Source of the DNA: JAJTFW01 sp046330075
Lineage (GTDB): Bacteria > Bacteroidota > Bacteroidia > AKYH767-A > OLB10
Length of the DNA stretch: 64,000 bases
Direction: 5' to 3'
Assembly: GCA_046330075.1 (NCBI GenBank)
Contig: JAXLTL010000001.1
Coordinates: 930,001 to 994,000, forward strand
Shown here: piece after piece, positions 15,944 through 23,400 of the stretch
Layout: each line of letters starts with the position of its first letter
Numbering within the stretch: position 1 is the stretch's first letter
Made by a program: the position numbers and the translations under genes
Notes under the pieces: model-generated
What the model was told of the DNA's origin: nothing
What the model saw: the letters and a program-made list of their open reading frames with translations, nothing else
Databases searched by the model: none

Positions 15944-17296
15944 ATGCCCAGGATCTCCACTAAAGACAAAGACAGAAAGATCTTTGTACTCGATACCTCT
16001 GCTATCCTTTTTGATCACAACGCCTTTTTTAATTTTAAGGAGCATGATGTAGCTATTCCCATTACCGTACTCGAGGAAATTGACCGGTTTAAGAAAGGAA
16101 ATGACGTGATCAACTTTGAAGCACGTGAATTCATCCGGGCGATTGACAAGTTATCGGCCAGTTATTCCTTGCAGGACTGGATTCCGCTCAATGGTCCTAC
16201 CAAGGGCAAATTCCGCGTGCTGATGCATGAAAAAAGCAGCACCATCGACGCCGATCAGGTATTTGGCGAGCGTAAAGCGGATCACCGAATCATCAATGCG
16301 GCAATGAGCATACAGGAAGAATATCCGCACCGCAAGGTTGTGCTGGTGAGCAAGGATATCAACCTGCGTCTCAAAGCCCGTTCCCTCAACCTCGCTTCAG
16401 AAGATTATGAAACCGGAAAGGTTAAGGATATAAAGGATCTCTACACCGGTAAATCAGTCATTGAGAACGCACCGAAAAAAGCAATAGACAAGTTATATCA
16501 GGATGGCTGGTGCGCCTGGAAGGATATCGTAAAAGAACGCCCGATTAAAAATCATTATTTTATACTCCGCAGTAAAACAGAGTCGGGCTCCGCACTCGCC
16601 TGGTATAATCCGCTGAGCGATCGCATCGAGCGAATCCAGAAAGAACCGGCAGCAGGTATACGACCCAGAAATGCTGAACAGGCTTTTGCTATCCATTCGG
16701 TACTGAATCCAAATATTCTGCTCAGTTCTATTATGGGCATCGCCGGGTCGGGAAAGACTTTACTGGCATTGGCTTCTGCTCTCGAGCAGAAGAGTAAATT
16801 CAGGCAGATCTATCTGGCAAGGCCCATCGTACCGCTCAGCAACAAAGACATCGGCTACTTGCCGGGAGATATTAAATCGAAGATTAACCCCTACATGGAG
16901 CCTTTATGGGATAACCTGAAGTTCATCCAGAGTCAATACAAGGAAACTGATAAGGAATTTCAGAAAATCAATGATATGGTGGAGAATGAAAAACTGCATA
17001 TTACGCCGCTGGCCTATATCCGCGGACGCAGTTTGAGCAATATCTGCTTTATCATTGATGAAGCACAGAATCTCACGCCTCATGAAGTAAAAACGATAAT
17101 CACCAGAGCCGGAGAAGGCACTAAAATTATTTTCACAGGAGATATCTTTCAGATCGATACTCCGTATCTCGATTCACACAGCAACGGACTCAGCTCCCTC
17201 ATTGACAAAATGAAAAATCAGGAGCTTTACTCCCACATCACGCTTGAAAAAGGTGAACGCAGTGACCTGGCGAATCTGGCAGGGCATCTGCTTTAA
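15944..17296 (+). CDS. PhoH family protein: PIN domain plus PhoH ATPase
   Basis: This 450-residue protein joins an N-terminal PIN-type ribonuclease domain (about 10-160: FVLDTSAILFD, acidic residues in PITVLEEIDRFK, and KADHRI) to a PhoH ATPase (about 250-450) with Walker A GIAGSGKT (about 265-272) and Walker B FIIDEAQN (about 369-376). PIN-PhoH proteins are linked to RNA unwinding and cleavage. The ATG at 15944 overlaps an upstream out-of-frame ATG that leads nowhere. A perfect 17-bp stem terminator follows. Confidence 0.92.
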   Translation: MPRISTKDKDRKIFVLDTSAILFDHNAFFNFKEHDVAIPITVLEEIDRFKKGNDVINFEAREFIRAIDKLSASYSLQDWIPLNGPTKGKFRVLMHEKSSTIDADQVFGERKADHRIINAAMSIQEEYPHRKVVLVSKDINLRLKARSLNLASEDYETGKVKDIKDLYTGKSVIENAPKKAIDKLYQDGWCAWKDIVKERPIKNHYFILRSKTESGSALAWYNPLSDRIERIQKEPAAGIRPRNAEQAFAIHSVLNPNILLSSIMGIAGSGKTLLALASALEQKSKFRQIYLARPIVPLSNKDIGYLPGDIKSKINPYMEPLWDNLKFIQSQYKETDKEFQKINDMVENEKLHITPLAYIRGRSLSNICFIIDEAQNLTPHEVKTIITRAGEGTKIIFTGDIFQIDTPYLDSHSNGLSSLIDKMKNQELYSHITLEKGERSDLANLAGHLL

Positions 17297-17308
17297 TTAG
17301 GATCATTT

Positions 17309-17347
17309 AAAACGAAAAGGGCTTCAACCGGAAGCCCTTTTCGTTTT
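17309..17347. terminator. Strong bidirectional terminator
   Basis: AAAACGAAAAGGGCTTC (17309-17325) pairs perfectly with GAAGCCCTTTTCGTTTT (17331-17347) around a 5-nt loop, with A and T runs on both sides. It lies between the convergent phoH and lipoprotein genes. Confidence 0.9.
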
Positions 17348-17361
17348 ACTGAGAGTCTGAC

Positions 17362-17586
17362 TTATTTCGCAGCCGAACTATCTGCAACAGTGCTGTCAGC
17401 AGCAATGGTAGTGTCAGCCGCCATAGCAGCCATGGCAGCTTCTTCTGCTGCTTTCATTGCCGATTCTGCAGCAGCTACAGAATCATCAAACCGCTTTTTC
17501 TCAGCCGCCTTTTCTTCGGCACTCGGTCCGCAGGATGCCCATACAGTCATCAGTCCGGCAATCAGTACATAGATGCTTTTTCTCAT
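17362..17586 (-). CDS. Small Ala/Glu-rich lipoprotein (paralogue A)
   Basis: This 74-residue protein has a lipoprotein signal (MRKSIYVLIAGLMTVWASCG; C19 in a lipobox-like WASC) and then a charged, alanine-rich helical region (SAEEKAAEKKRFDDSVAAAE) ending in ADSSAAK. It shares the CGPSAEEKAAE segment with the next gene upstream, so the pair is a tandem duplication. Function unknown; it could be a periplasmic helical rod anchored to a membrane. Confidence 0.7.
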   Translation of the reverse strand: MRKSIYVLIAGLMTVWASCGPSAEEKAAEKKRFDDSVAAAESAMKAAEEAAMAAMAADTTIAADSTVADSSAAK

Positions 17587-17618
17587 GTCAATTACTTGTA
17601 TTTCAGAGATATTAAAGA

Positions 17619-17981
17619 TTATCCACGACCACGGGTGGCGTCTTTCACTTCTTTAATTTCCTTTTCAATTTTCTTTTGTTCAGGAGTTTTCTTCGGAGCC
17701 GGCTTTACAGCTTTCTTCTTCGCAGCTGCAATAGAGTCAGCCGTTGCTTTGGCAGCAATTGAATCAGCCTGTTGCTTTTCAATAAGTGCCAGAGAATCCT
17801 TCGTGGCAGCTTCAACTTTCATGATGCTGTCCTGAACGCGAGCAGCAGCTTCAGCAGCAGCTACACCGGCAATAGAATCCTGTACTCGTTTTTCTTCAGC
17901 AGCCTTTTCCTCAGCGCTGGGTCCGCAGGCAGCTACCAGGGTAACGGCAACTCCGGCAATTAAATAAATTACCTTTTTCAT
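17619..17981 (-). CDS. Small Ala/Lys-rich lipoprotein (paralogue B)
   Basis: The ATG at 17981 gives 120 residues: a lipoprotein signal with C20 in VAACGPS, a long helical segment repeating VQDSIA/QDSIMK/ADSIAA, and a basic C terminus (KKKAVKPAPKKTPEQKKIEK). The in-frame upstream ATG would put extra residues before the signal and is less likely. A -7 box lies at 18005-18012. It probably forms an operon with 17362-17586 (32-bp gap). The basic tail could touch peptidoglycan; that is speculation. Confidence 0.7.
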   Translation of the reverse strand: MKKVIYLIAGVAVTLVAACGPSAEEKAAEEKRVQDSIAGVAAAEAAARVQDSIMKVEAATKDSLALIEKQQADSIAAKATADSIAAAKKKAVKPAPKKTPEQKKIEKEIKEVKDATRGRG

Positions 17982-18004
17982 GATGTGTTCTTGAATTTGA
18001 GCCA

Positions 18005-18012
18005 CAAATGTA
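18005..18012 (-). promoter_or_regulatory. -7 promoter box (TACATTTG) of the small lipoprotein genes
   Basis: TACATTTG on the minus strand lies 23 nt before the ATG at 17981, divergent from the box at 18071. Confidence 0.5.
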
Positions 18013-18070
18013 TTCAATAAAAAAACACAGTGACAAGGAAAAAATTCAGTGAATTCTACATTTTTTCAAT

Positions 18071-18078
18071 TACTTTTG
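18071..18078 (+). promoter_or_regulatory. -7 promoter box (TACTTTTG) of the DUF5011-type lipoprotein
   Basis: TACTTTTG fits TAnnTTTG and lies 23 nt before the ATG at 18102. Confidence 0.5.
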
Positions 18079-18101
18079 CCACAAACACGACTAATACAAC
18101 C

Positions 18102-18767
18102 ATGAAAAAAACAATGTTATTCGCCGGCATTCTTGCCGCATCATCTTTGTTTGTGACCAGTTGCAGCAAGGATGATACTGAAGCACCTTTGATTACCCTT
18201 ATCGGAGACAATCCTCATGAAATCGACATGTTCGATACATACACTGATCCGGGTGCTACTGCTGAAGACAATGAAGACGGAAATCTTTCCAGCTCTATCA
18301 CAGTTGACGCTTCTGACGTGGACAACACTATGCCTGGCCATTATGAAGTTTATTATTCTGTATCAGATGCAGCAGGCAATACCGGTACCGCAACCCGCGA
18401 AGTGCATGTACATGCTACTGCAGCTGCAATGGCTGATACATATAACGTGTTCGATACGTGTGGAACAGGTGCCGCAGCACAGGCTTTTTCTTATACGCAA
18501 ACCGTAACTGCTGTTAATGCTACCACTATGGGTTTCAATAAATTTGCTGATTACTCCGGCAATACCGGCATTACTACTACCATTGATGAAGAAGGTGTTA
18601 TCACCCTTGCTTCTCAACCAGCACTCGATATCGGCAGCTCACTGGATGACCATACATTCAGCGGAACAGGTTCAGTTACTGCAAATGGTTTTAAATTAAG
18701 TTATAATGATCAAAATATTACGACCTCTTCCATCGCACAATGCCGCGCTTGGTTTGTTCGTCAATAA
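18102..18767 (+). CDS. Lipoprotein with Ig-like DUF5011 domain
   Basis: This 221-residue protein begins MKKTMLFAGILAASSLFVTS with the lipidated cysteine in TSCSKDD. Residues 28-100 match DUF5011-type Ig-like domains (APLITLIGDNP, YTDPGATAEDNEDGNLSSSI, GHYEVYYSVSDAAGN), which occur in Bacteroidota surface proteins. The C-terminal half is beta-rich with two cysteines and no recognised family. The ATG at 18102 is chosen because the signal sequence starts there and the promoter box lies inside the longer frame. A strong terminator follows. Confidence 0.82.
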   Translation: MKKTMLFAGILAASSLFVTSCSKDDTEAPLITLIGDNPHEIDMFDTYTDPGATAEDNEDGNLSSSITVDASDVDNTMPGHYEVYYSVSDAAGNTGTATREVHVHATAAAMADTYNVFDTCGTGAAAQAFSYTQTVTAVNATTMGFNKFADYSGNTGITTTIDEEGVITLASQPALDIGSSLDDHTFSGTGSVTANGFKLSYNDQNITTSSIAQCRAWFVRQ

Positions 18768-18785
18768 TTTGATGCTGAATACATT

Positions 18786-18815
18786 AAAAAGGCTGTCGTG
18801 ACGACAGCCTTTTTT
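18786..18815 (+). terminator. Rho-independent terminator
   Basis: AAAAAGGCTGTCG pairs with CGACAGCCTTTTT around a 3-nt loop, followed by more T. Confidence 0.88.
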
Positions 18816-18859
18816 GTTTTCGTCCGTTTCAACCGTCCGCATTGCACCTGAAATATCCC

Positions 18860-18867
18860 TATTTTTG
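18860..18867 (+). promoter_or_regulatory. -7 promoter box (TATTTTTG), 5 nt before ATG
   Basis: TATTTTTG lies 5 nt before the ATG at 18873, predicting a leaderless transcript. Confidence 0.5.
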
Positions 18868-18872
18868 AAGCC

Positions 18873-20795
18873 ATGTCATCTTTAACCGGCTTCCACTATC
18901 GGCTGTTGTTTCGACGGATCGTGGCTGCACTTTTAATTTTTATGCTGGGGCGATTGATTTTCGTGTGGATGAACCCTTCCACCTATACAGGAAGTTTCAT
19001 TGAAATCTTAACAGCATCCTTGCGGTATGACCTTACCGCTGTTTCCATCCTACTGATTCCGGTAGTATTGTTACACCTCTTTCCTTTAAAAATAAACAAC
19101 CATCCCGTTTGGCAAGGTGCCATTTCTACATATCTTATTTTAATACTGTCCCTGTCTTCACTGTTAAACTGTATCGACGCTGCCTGGTTTGAATACACAC
19201 AGAAGCGTACCGGATTTGACTTCTTCGCACTGATCACCACCGGCGATGATGTTGGAAACAATATCGGAACCTATATCATCGATTTCTGGTATGTTGCCCT
19301 GTTCTGGATAGGTCTTGTTGGGCTGCTTGTTCGTACCGAAACGATGAATCGCCGCCGGGTGACTGAGTACGCAAAGTCGCCATTTACAACTGCTTCTCCT
19401 CTCGTGAAAATTTCAGGTTTACTGGTGCTGATTGCTTTGAATGTTATTGGATTTCGCGGCGGACTCCAGCTCAAGCCTCTTTCGTTGCAGGCCGCAGCCC
19501 GAATGGTGCCCCCGGCTTCCATTCCACTCGTGCTGAACACCCCGTATTCTATCATTAAAACAATGGGGCGTGAATCGCTGACAGATCCACATTATATGAC
19601 GCCTGCTGAAGCTGAAATTATTTTCGCATCCCATCAGCACCTGACTGCCGCTGACACAGTCACAAAGAAAAATATCGTGGTCATCGTGCTGGAAAGTTTT
19701 TCGCACGATTATATCAGCTACTATCATCCTGAAAAAAACACCACTCCTTTTTTTGATTCACTGATGCGGCATGCGGAGTGCTGGCCGAATACGTTTGCCA
19801 ATGCCAAACGATCCATTGAAGGAATACCGGCCATTGTTGCTTCCTTGCCGAATCTGATGGATATGGCCTTTATCAATTCAGCATACAACGTTACCCGCAT
19901 AAACAGCCTGGCTTCCCTGCTGAAACCTAACGGCTATACCGCCGGATTTTTTCACGGAGGAAACAACGGCACCATGGGATTCGACAATTTCTCACGGCTA
20001 TGCGGATACGAAAAATACTATGGCCGCAATGAATATACCGGTCCGGGAACCGATTATGATGGCCAATGGGGCATCAGTGATCACGCATTTTATCATTTCA
20101 TGACCGGCGAACTGAATCAATGGAAGGAACCCTTTACAGCTACCTTCTTTTCGCTCTCTTCTCATCACCCTTATTTCATTCCTCCGGCGTTCCGTCAACT
20201 GATTCCTGCTGCGCTGAGTCCTGTAGAAAAAGGCATCTGCTACGCCGACCTTTCTCTTCGCCTGTTCTTCCGCGAAGCAGCACAACAACCGTGGTACAAA
20301 AACACTATATTCATTATTACAGCTGATCATGCGGGACCTTCAGCTACCGCTTACACCTCCGGAAAAACAGGAGCTTTTCATATCCCCCTGGTAATCGTTC
20401 AACCTTCAGATTCATCTCACCACATCCACGAAGAAACCGCACAGCAAACAGATGTGCTTCCCACCGCCCTTGCTCTGGCCGGTTATTCAGGCGCCTATAC
20501 TGCTTTTGGCCGGAATCTGCTGGCAGCAGGTGATGGTTGGTCGGTGAATTATTCGAATAATGCATGGAGCATCATCAATGATCGCTTTCTGGTAATGTTC
20601 GACGGGAACAGTATCTCACATGTTTATGAGCGCTCCGACCTGCTGCAGGAACACGATCTTACCGCTCAACATCTCAACGACCCTGAGGTCAGAAAACTCG
20701 AACGGTTACTCAAATCCGTTCTGCAGCAATATACCAACGGACTCATCCATAATTCAATCGTACCGGCTGATGAAAAAACTGCGCATACTGATTAA
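18873..20795 (+). CDS. LTA synthase-like sulfatase-family membrane protein
   Basis: This 640-residue protein has five predicted membrane helices in its first 200 residues and then an alkaline-phosphatase-superfamily domain (about 265-560): VVIVLESFSHDY with a metal-binding Glu (about 275), a probable Ser nucleophile in RSIEGIPAIVASLP (about 312), FFHGGNNG, and a metal Asp-His in ITADHAG (about 483). This layout is that of LtaS/OpgE-type phosphoglycerol or phosphoethanolamine transferases facing the periplasm. Bacteroidota lack classical LTA, so the substrate is probably a lipid or surface glycan; this is inferred. It overlaps the lipid-kinase-like gene by 26 bp. Confidence 0.85.
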   Translation: MSSLTGFHYRLLFRRIVAALLIFMLGRLIFVWMNPSTYTGSFIEILTASLRYDLTAVSILLIPVVLLHLFPLKINNHPVWQGAISTYLILILSLSSLLNCIDAAWFEYTQKRTGFDFFALITTGDDVGNNIGTYIIDFWYVALFWIGLVGLLVRTETMNRRRVTEYAKSPFTTASPLVKISGLLVLIALNVIGFRGGLQLKPLSLQAAARMVPPASIPLVLNTPYSIIKTMGRESLTDPHYMTPAEAEIIFASHQHLTAADTVTKKNIVVIVLESFSHDYISYYHPEKNTTPFFDSLMRHAECWPNTFANAKRSIEGIPAIVASLPNLMDMAFINSAYNVTRINSLASLLKPNGYTAGFFHGGNNGTMGFDNFSRLCGYEKYYGRNEYTGPGTDYDGQWGISDHAFYHFMTGELNQWKEPFTATFFSLSSHHPYFIPPAFRQLIPAALSPVEKGICYADLSLRLFFREAAQQPWYKNTIFIITADHAGPSATAYTSGKTGAFHIPLVIVQPSDSSHHIHEETAQQTDVLPTALALAGYSGAYTAFGRNLLAAGDGWSVNYSNNAWSIINDRFLVMFDGNSISHVYERSDLLQEHDLTAQHLNDPEVRKLERLLKSVLQQYTNGLIHNSIVPADEKTAHTD

Positions 20796-21654
20796 TCCGA
20801 TCGCAGGTCACGGATTTGCCCCTCGCATCGCCGCATTAGTGGATAAGTCTGTCCTGCGCCGGCACTATGAAGTAGAAGTTCAAACCACAGAATATGCAGG
20901 CCATGCGGCTGAACTGGCAGCAGATGCAGTACAATCCGGTTTTGCAGGCGTGATTGCTGCCGGTGGAGACGGAACGGTAAATGAAGTAGCCTCGCAATTG
21001 ATACATACCAATACTGCGCTCGGTATCATTCCGGCAGGATCAGGGAACGGACTTGCCCGTCATTTGGGTTATGCACTGAAATATCCGGAAACGCTCTCAC
21101 AGATTGCACATGCTTCTCTTCAGAAAATCGATGCACTGAACATAAACGGACGTTTTGCAGTCAATGTCAGCGGATTCGGTTTCGATGGTCTGGTAGCCTG
21201 GCGATTCAACCACGAAGGAAAAAGAGGCTTAAGCAATTATACCCGGATCGGGATGTCGGAATACTTTAAATATCCGGTTGTAAAGTTTCAGATTGAGGCA
21301 GATGGAAGAACGTTTGAAAAAGCAGCTCATATGCTTGTTATTGCCAATGCCAGCCAGTTTGGAAATGCAGCCGTCATCGCACCCAATGCGCGTCTGGATG
21401 ATGGACTCATCGATCTGGTGATGGTACACCGTCCTCCGTTCTGGCAACTGCCCGGATTGTTTTTCAGGCTCTTCAATGGAAATCTCCGGGACAACCAGTA
21501 TATCCATACCTTACAATGCAGAAAATTCACAGCTCGCAGCAATCGTCCGATCCATCTGCATATTGATGGTGAAGCACATAAAGAAATCTCAGAAATTCAG
21601 GTAGAAATAATACCTTCCTCTTTAATGGTTTTTAATCCCACATCAAAAACATGA
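20770..21654 (+). CDS. Diacylglycerol kinase-family lipid kinase (YegS/DagK-like)
   Basis: Read from the ATG at 20770, where homologues begin (MKKLRILINPIAGHGFA), this gives 294 residues; a longer frame starts inside the upstream gene and is unlikely. The catalytic motifs are clear: AGGDGTVNEVASQ (about 63-75), IIPAGSGNGLARHLG and NVSGFGFDG, with a C-terminal beta domain (HLHIDGEAH). It phosphorylates a lipid such as diacylglycerol or a sphingoid base on the inner membrane. The 26-bp overlap with the sulfatase-family gene suggests recycling of diacylglycerol released by that enzyme, a known pairing for LtaS-type enzymes; here inferred. It overlaps the next gene in ATGA. Confidence 0.9.
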   Translation: MKKLRILINPIAGHGFAPRIAALVDKSVLRRHYEVEVQTTEYAGHAAELAADAVQSGFAGVIAAGGDGTVNEVASQLIHTNTALGIIPAGSGNGLARHLGYALKYPETLSQIAHASLQKIDALNINGRFAVNVSGFGFDGLVAWRFNHEGKRGLSNYTRIGMSEYFKYPVVKFQIEADGRTFEKAAHMLVIANASQFGNAAVIAPNARLDDGLIDLVMVHRPPFWQLPGLFFRLFNGNLRDNQYIHTLQCRKFTARSNRPIHLHIDGEAHKEISEIQVEIIPSSLMVFNPTSKT

Positions 21655-22235
21655 ACAAACTCGACGCCGCCTTCTGGCAAAGCAGATATACCGAAGGCTC
21701 CACCGGATGGGATATCGGATACCCTTCGCCCCCGTTAAAAAAACACATAGACGCATTGCCTGACCGTACCATCAAAGTGCTGATTCCGGGCTGCGGAAAT
21801 GCATATGAAGCGGGATACATGTACGAACAAGGTTTTAGCAATGTCTATATCATCGACATTGCCCCGGCTCCCATCGAACAGTTTAAAGCAAAGTTTCCCG
21901 GCTTCCCCTCCGACCATATACTGCTTGGCGATTTTTTTCAGCTGAACCAATCATTCGATCTCGTCCTCGAACAAACCTTCTTCTGCGCACTTGATCCTTC
22001 TATGCGGGAAGATTATGTGAAAAAAATGGCCGAAATCATCAAACCCAGCGGAAAACTGGCCGGACTACTCTTTTCAGTGGAATTCGAAAAACAAGGCCCG
22101 CCCTTCGGTGGCTCAAAGCAAGAGTACCTGGAATTATTCAACAAACACTTCAATATCAACAAATTGGAAGACGAAACCAACTCAATTCCACCCCGGGCAG
22201 GAAACGAGGTGTTCATAGAATTCATCAGGCCTTAA
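21651..22235 (+). CDS. TPMT-family SAM-dependent methyltransferase
   Basis: This 194-residue protein resembles thiopurine S-methyltransferase/Hol1-like enzymes: FWQSRYTEGSTGWDIGYPSP at the N terminus, SAM motif I in VLIPGCGNAYEAGYM, motif II-like VYIIDIAPAPI, and a DLVLEQTFFCALDPSMR block usual in bacterial TPMT proteins. It probably methylates a small thiol, selenium, tellurium or halide compound; the substrate is open. Its start overlaps the lipid-kinase-like stop by 4 bp, so it is likely the last gene of the three-gene operon. Confidence 0.88.
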   Translation: MNKLDAAFWQSRYTEGSTGWDIGYPSPPLKKHIDALPDRTIKVLIPGCGNAYEAGYMYEQGFSNVYIIDIAPAPIEQFKAKFPGFPSDHILLGDFFQLNQSFDLVLEQTFFCALDPSMREDYVKKMAEIIKPSGKLAGLLFSVEFEKQGPPFGGSKQEYLELFNKHFNINKLEDETNSIPPRAGNEVFIEFIRP

Positions 22236-22247
22236 GGCGGTATTCGC

Positions 22248-22255
22248 TATTTTTG
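22248..22255 (+). promoter_or_regulatory. -7 promoter box (TATTTTTG), 7 nt before ATG
   Basis: TATTTTTG ends 7 nt before the ATG at 22263, so transcription should start at or next to the start codon. Confidence 0.5.
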
Positions 22256-22262
22256 CCGCCGC

Positions 22263-22808
22263 ATGCGGATCTTGTTATTCATATTGACCAGTTTGGTGGC
22301 CTTTGTGGCTCAGGCTCAAGACAGTCTGCAGAAGGAAAACGACCTGCTCACGGGGTACAAAGTTTCCTGGCTCGAGCAGGAATTGGGGATTCCCCTTTCA
22401 GAAGATGGGAACCTGATGCTATATGATACCATCGCCAGCTGGCTTGGAACTCCGTATCGCTTTGCAGGAAGTTGCGAAAAAGGTATTGACTGTTCCGGTT
22501 TTGTGAATGTGCTGTTCGACCGTGTTTACGGAAAACGACTGGGTGCCAGAAATTCTGCAGAGATCTACAATTCCATCTATAAACTTGATCGTTCTGAACT
22601 TCAGGAAGGCGATCTTGTTTTCTTTCGTATTTACCGCCATCGGATTTCACACGTAGGACTTTATCTCGGAAACAATAAATTTGTTCACGCCAGTACATCA
22701 CGCGGAGTCATCATCAGCGACCTCGACGAACCTTATTACCGCAGGTACTTCGCCGGTGCGGGAAGATATAAGGCAGATGCATTGAGTGAGACCCCCACTA
22801 ATCCCTGA
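22263..22808 (+). CDS. NlpC/P60 family cell-wall peptidase
   Basis: This 181-residue secreted enzyme has a signal peptide (1-18, VAFVAQAQ) and an NlpC/P60 domain from about residue 55: the catalytic Cys in GIDCSGFVNVLF (about 77), His in ISHVGLYLGNNKFVHAS (about 128), and a third polar residue in the last His. Such enzymes cut D-Glu-mDAP bonds in peptidoglycan stem peptides, which agrees with mpl elsewhere in the window. It heads a possible operon with the phosphoribosyltransferase gene (2-bp gap). Confidence 0.92.
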   Translation: MRILLFILTSLVAFVAQAQDSLQKENDLLTGYKVSWLEQELGIPLSEDGNLMLYDTIASWLGTPYRFAGSCEKGIDCSGFVNVLFDRVYGKRLGARNSAEIYNSIYKLDRSELQEGDLVFFRIYRHRISHVGLYLGNNKFVHASTSRGVIISDLDEPYYRRYFAGAGRYKADALSETPTNP

Positions 22809-22810
22809 GT

Positions 22811-23317
22811 ATGACAGCGTCGGCTACCTTATTGCTAAACAGTTTGCAGATTCAGCAACGGATCGACCGGCTGGCCTGTCAGATTTACGAAGACAATTTT
22901 GACCAGTCAGCCTTACTGATTGCCGGTATTGCCAATAGCGGATATGTGTTCGCCGAACGGCTTTGTGCTGCACTCGAAAAAATCTGCCCGGTTCCGACTT
23001 CGCTCATCCGACTGGAGATGGACAAAGAAGAACCAACACGAATTACCATCTCCCCGAATATCACCAGAGAAGAATTAAAGGATAAAGTAGTGATTGTGGT
23101 AGATGATGTATTAAATTCCGGCAAAACCCTGATTTATAGTCTGCGTCCTTTTCTGGATGCCGATATGCGCAAAATCCGCACAGTATTATTGGTAGACCGC
23201 GACCATAAACGCTATCCCGTTGAGGCTGACTTTGTAGGGATCACCCTGAGCACCACCTTACAGGAACATATCCGTGTTGACCTAACTCCCGGCCATGAAG
23301 CGGTGTATCTGGATTAA
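22811..23317 (+). CDS. Phosphoribosyltransferase family protein (PyrR-like)
   Basis: This 168-residue type I phosphoribosyltransferase has the PRPP-binding loop VVIVVDDVLNSGKTL (about 94-108) and a PPi-loop region around IAGIANSGYVFAERL. Its length and the late VDRDHKRYPVEADFVG segment, as in PyrR (the uracil phosphoribosyltransferase/attenuator protein), favour PyrR-like over a purine enzyme, but a nucleobase cannot be assigned. No PyrR-type attenuator is seen nearby. Confidence 0.8.
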   Translation: MTASATLLLNSLQIQQRIDRLACQIYEDNFDQSALLIAGIANSGYVFAERLCAALEKICPVPTSLIRLEMDKEEPTRITISPNITREELKDKVVIVVDDVLNSGKTLIYSLRPFLDADMRKIRTVLLVDRDHKRYPVEADFVGITLSTTLQEHIRVDLTPGHEAVYLD

Positions 23318-23400
23318 CAATCCCGTTAAGGATTGGTTAAATTCAAACGATTTTCATGGCAGATACGTTTAATTTGTGCTCGCGTAATTCACTTCGTGAT

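Noticed and set aside
20620..20769. Longer N terminus for the lipid-kinase-like protein.
   Set aside because: It lies inside the sulfatase-family gene and has no family similarity; homologues begin at MKKLRILINPIAG.
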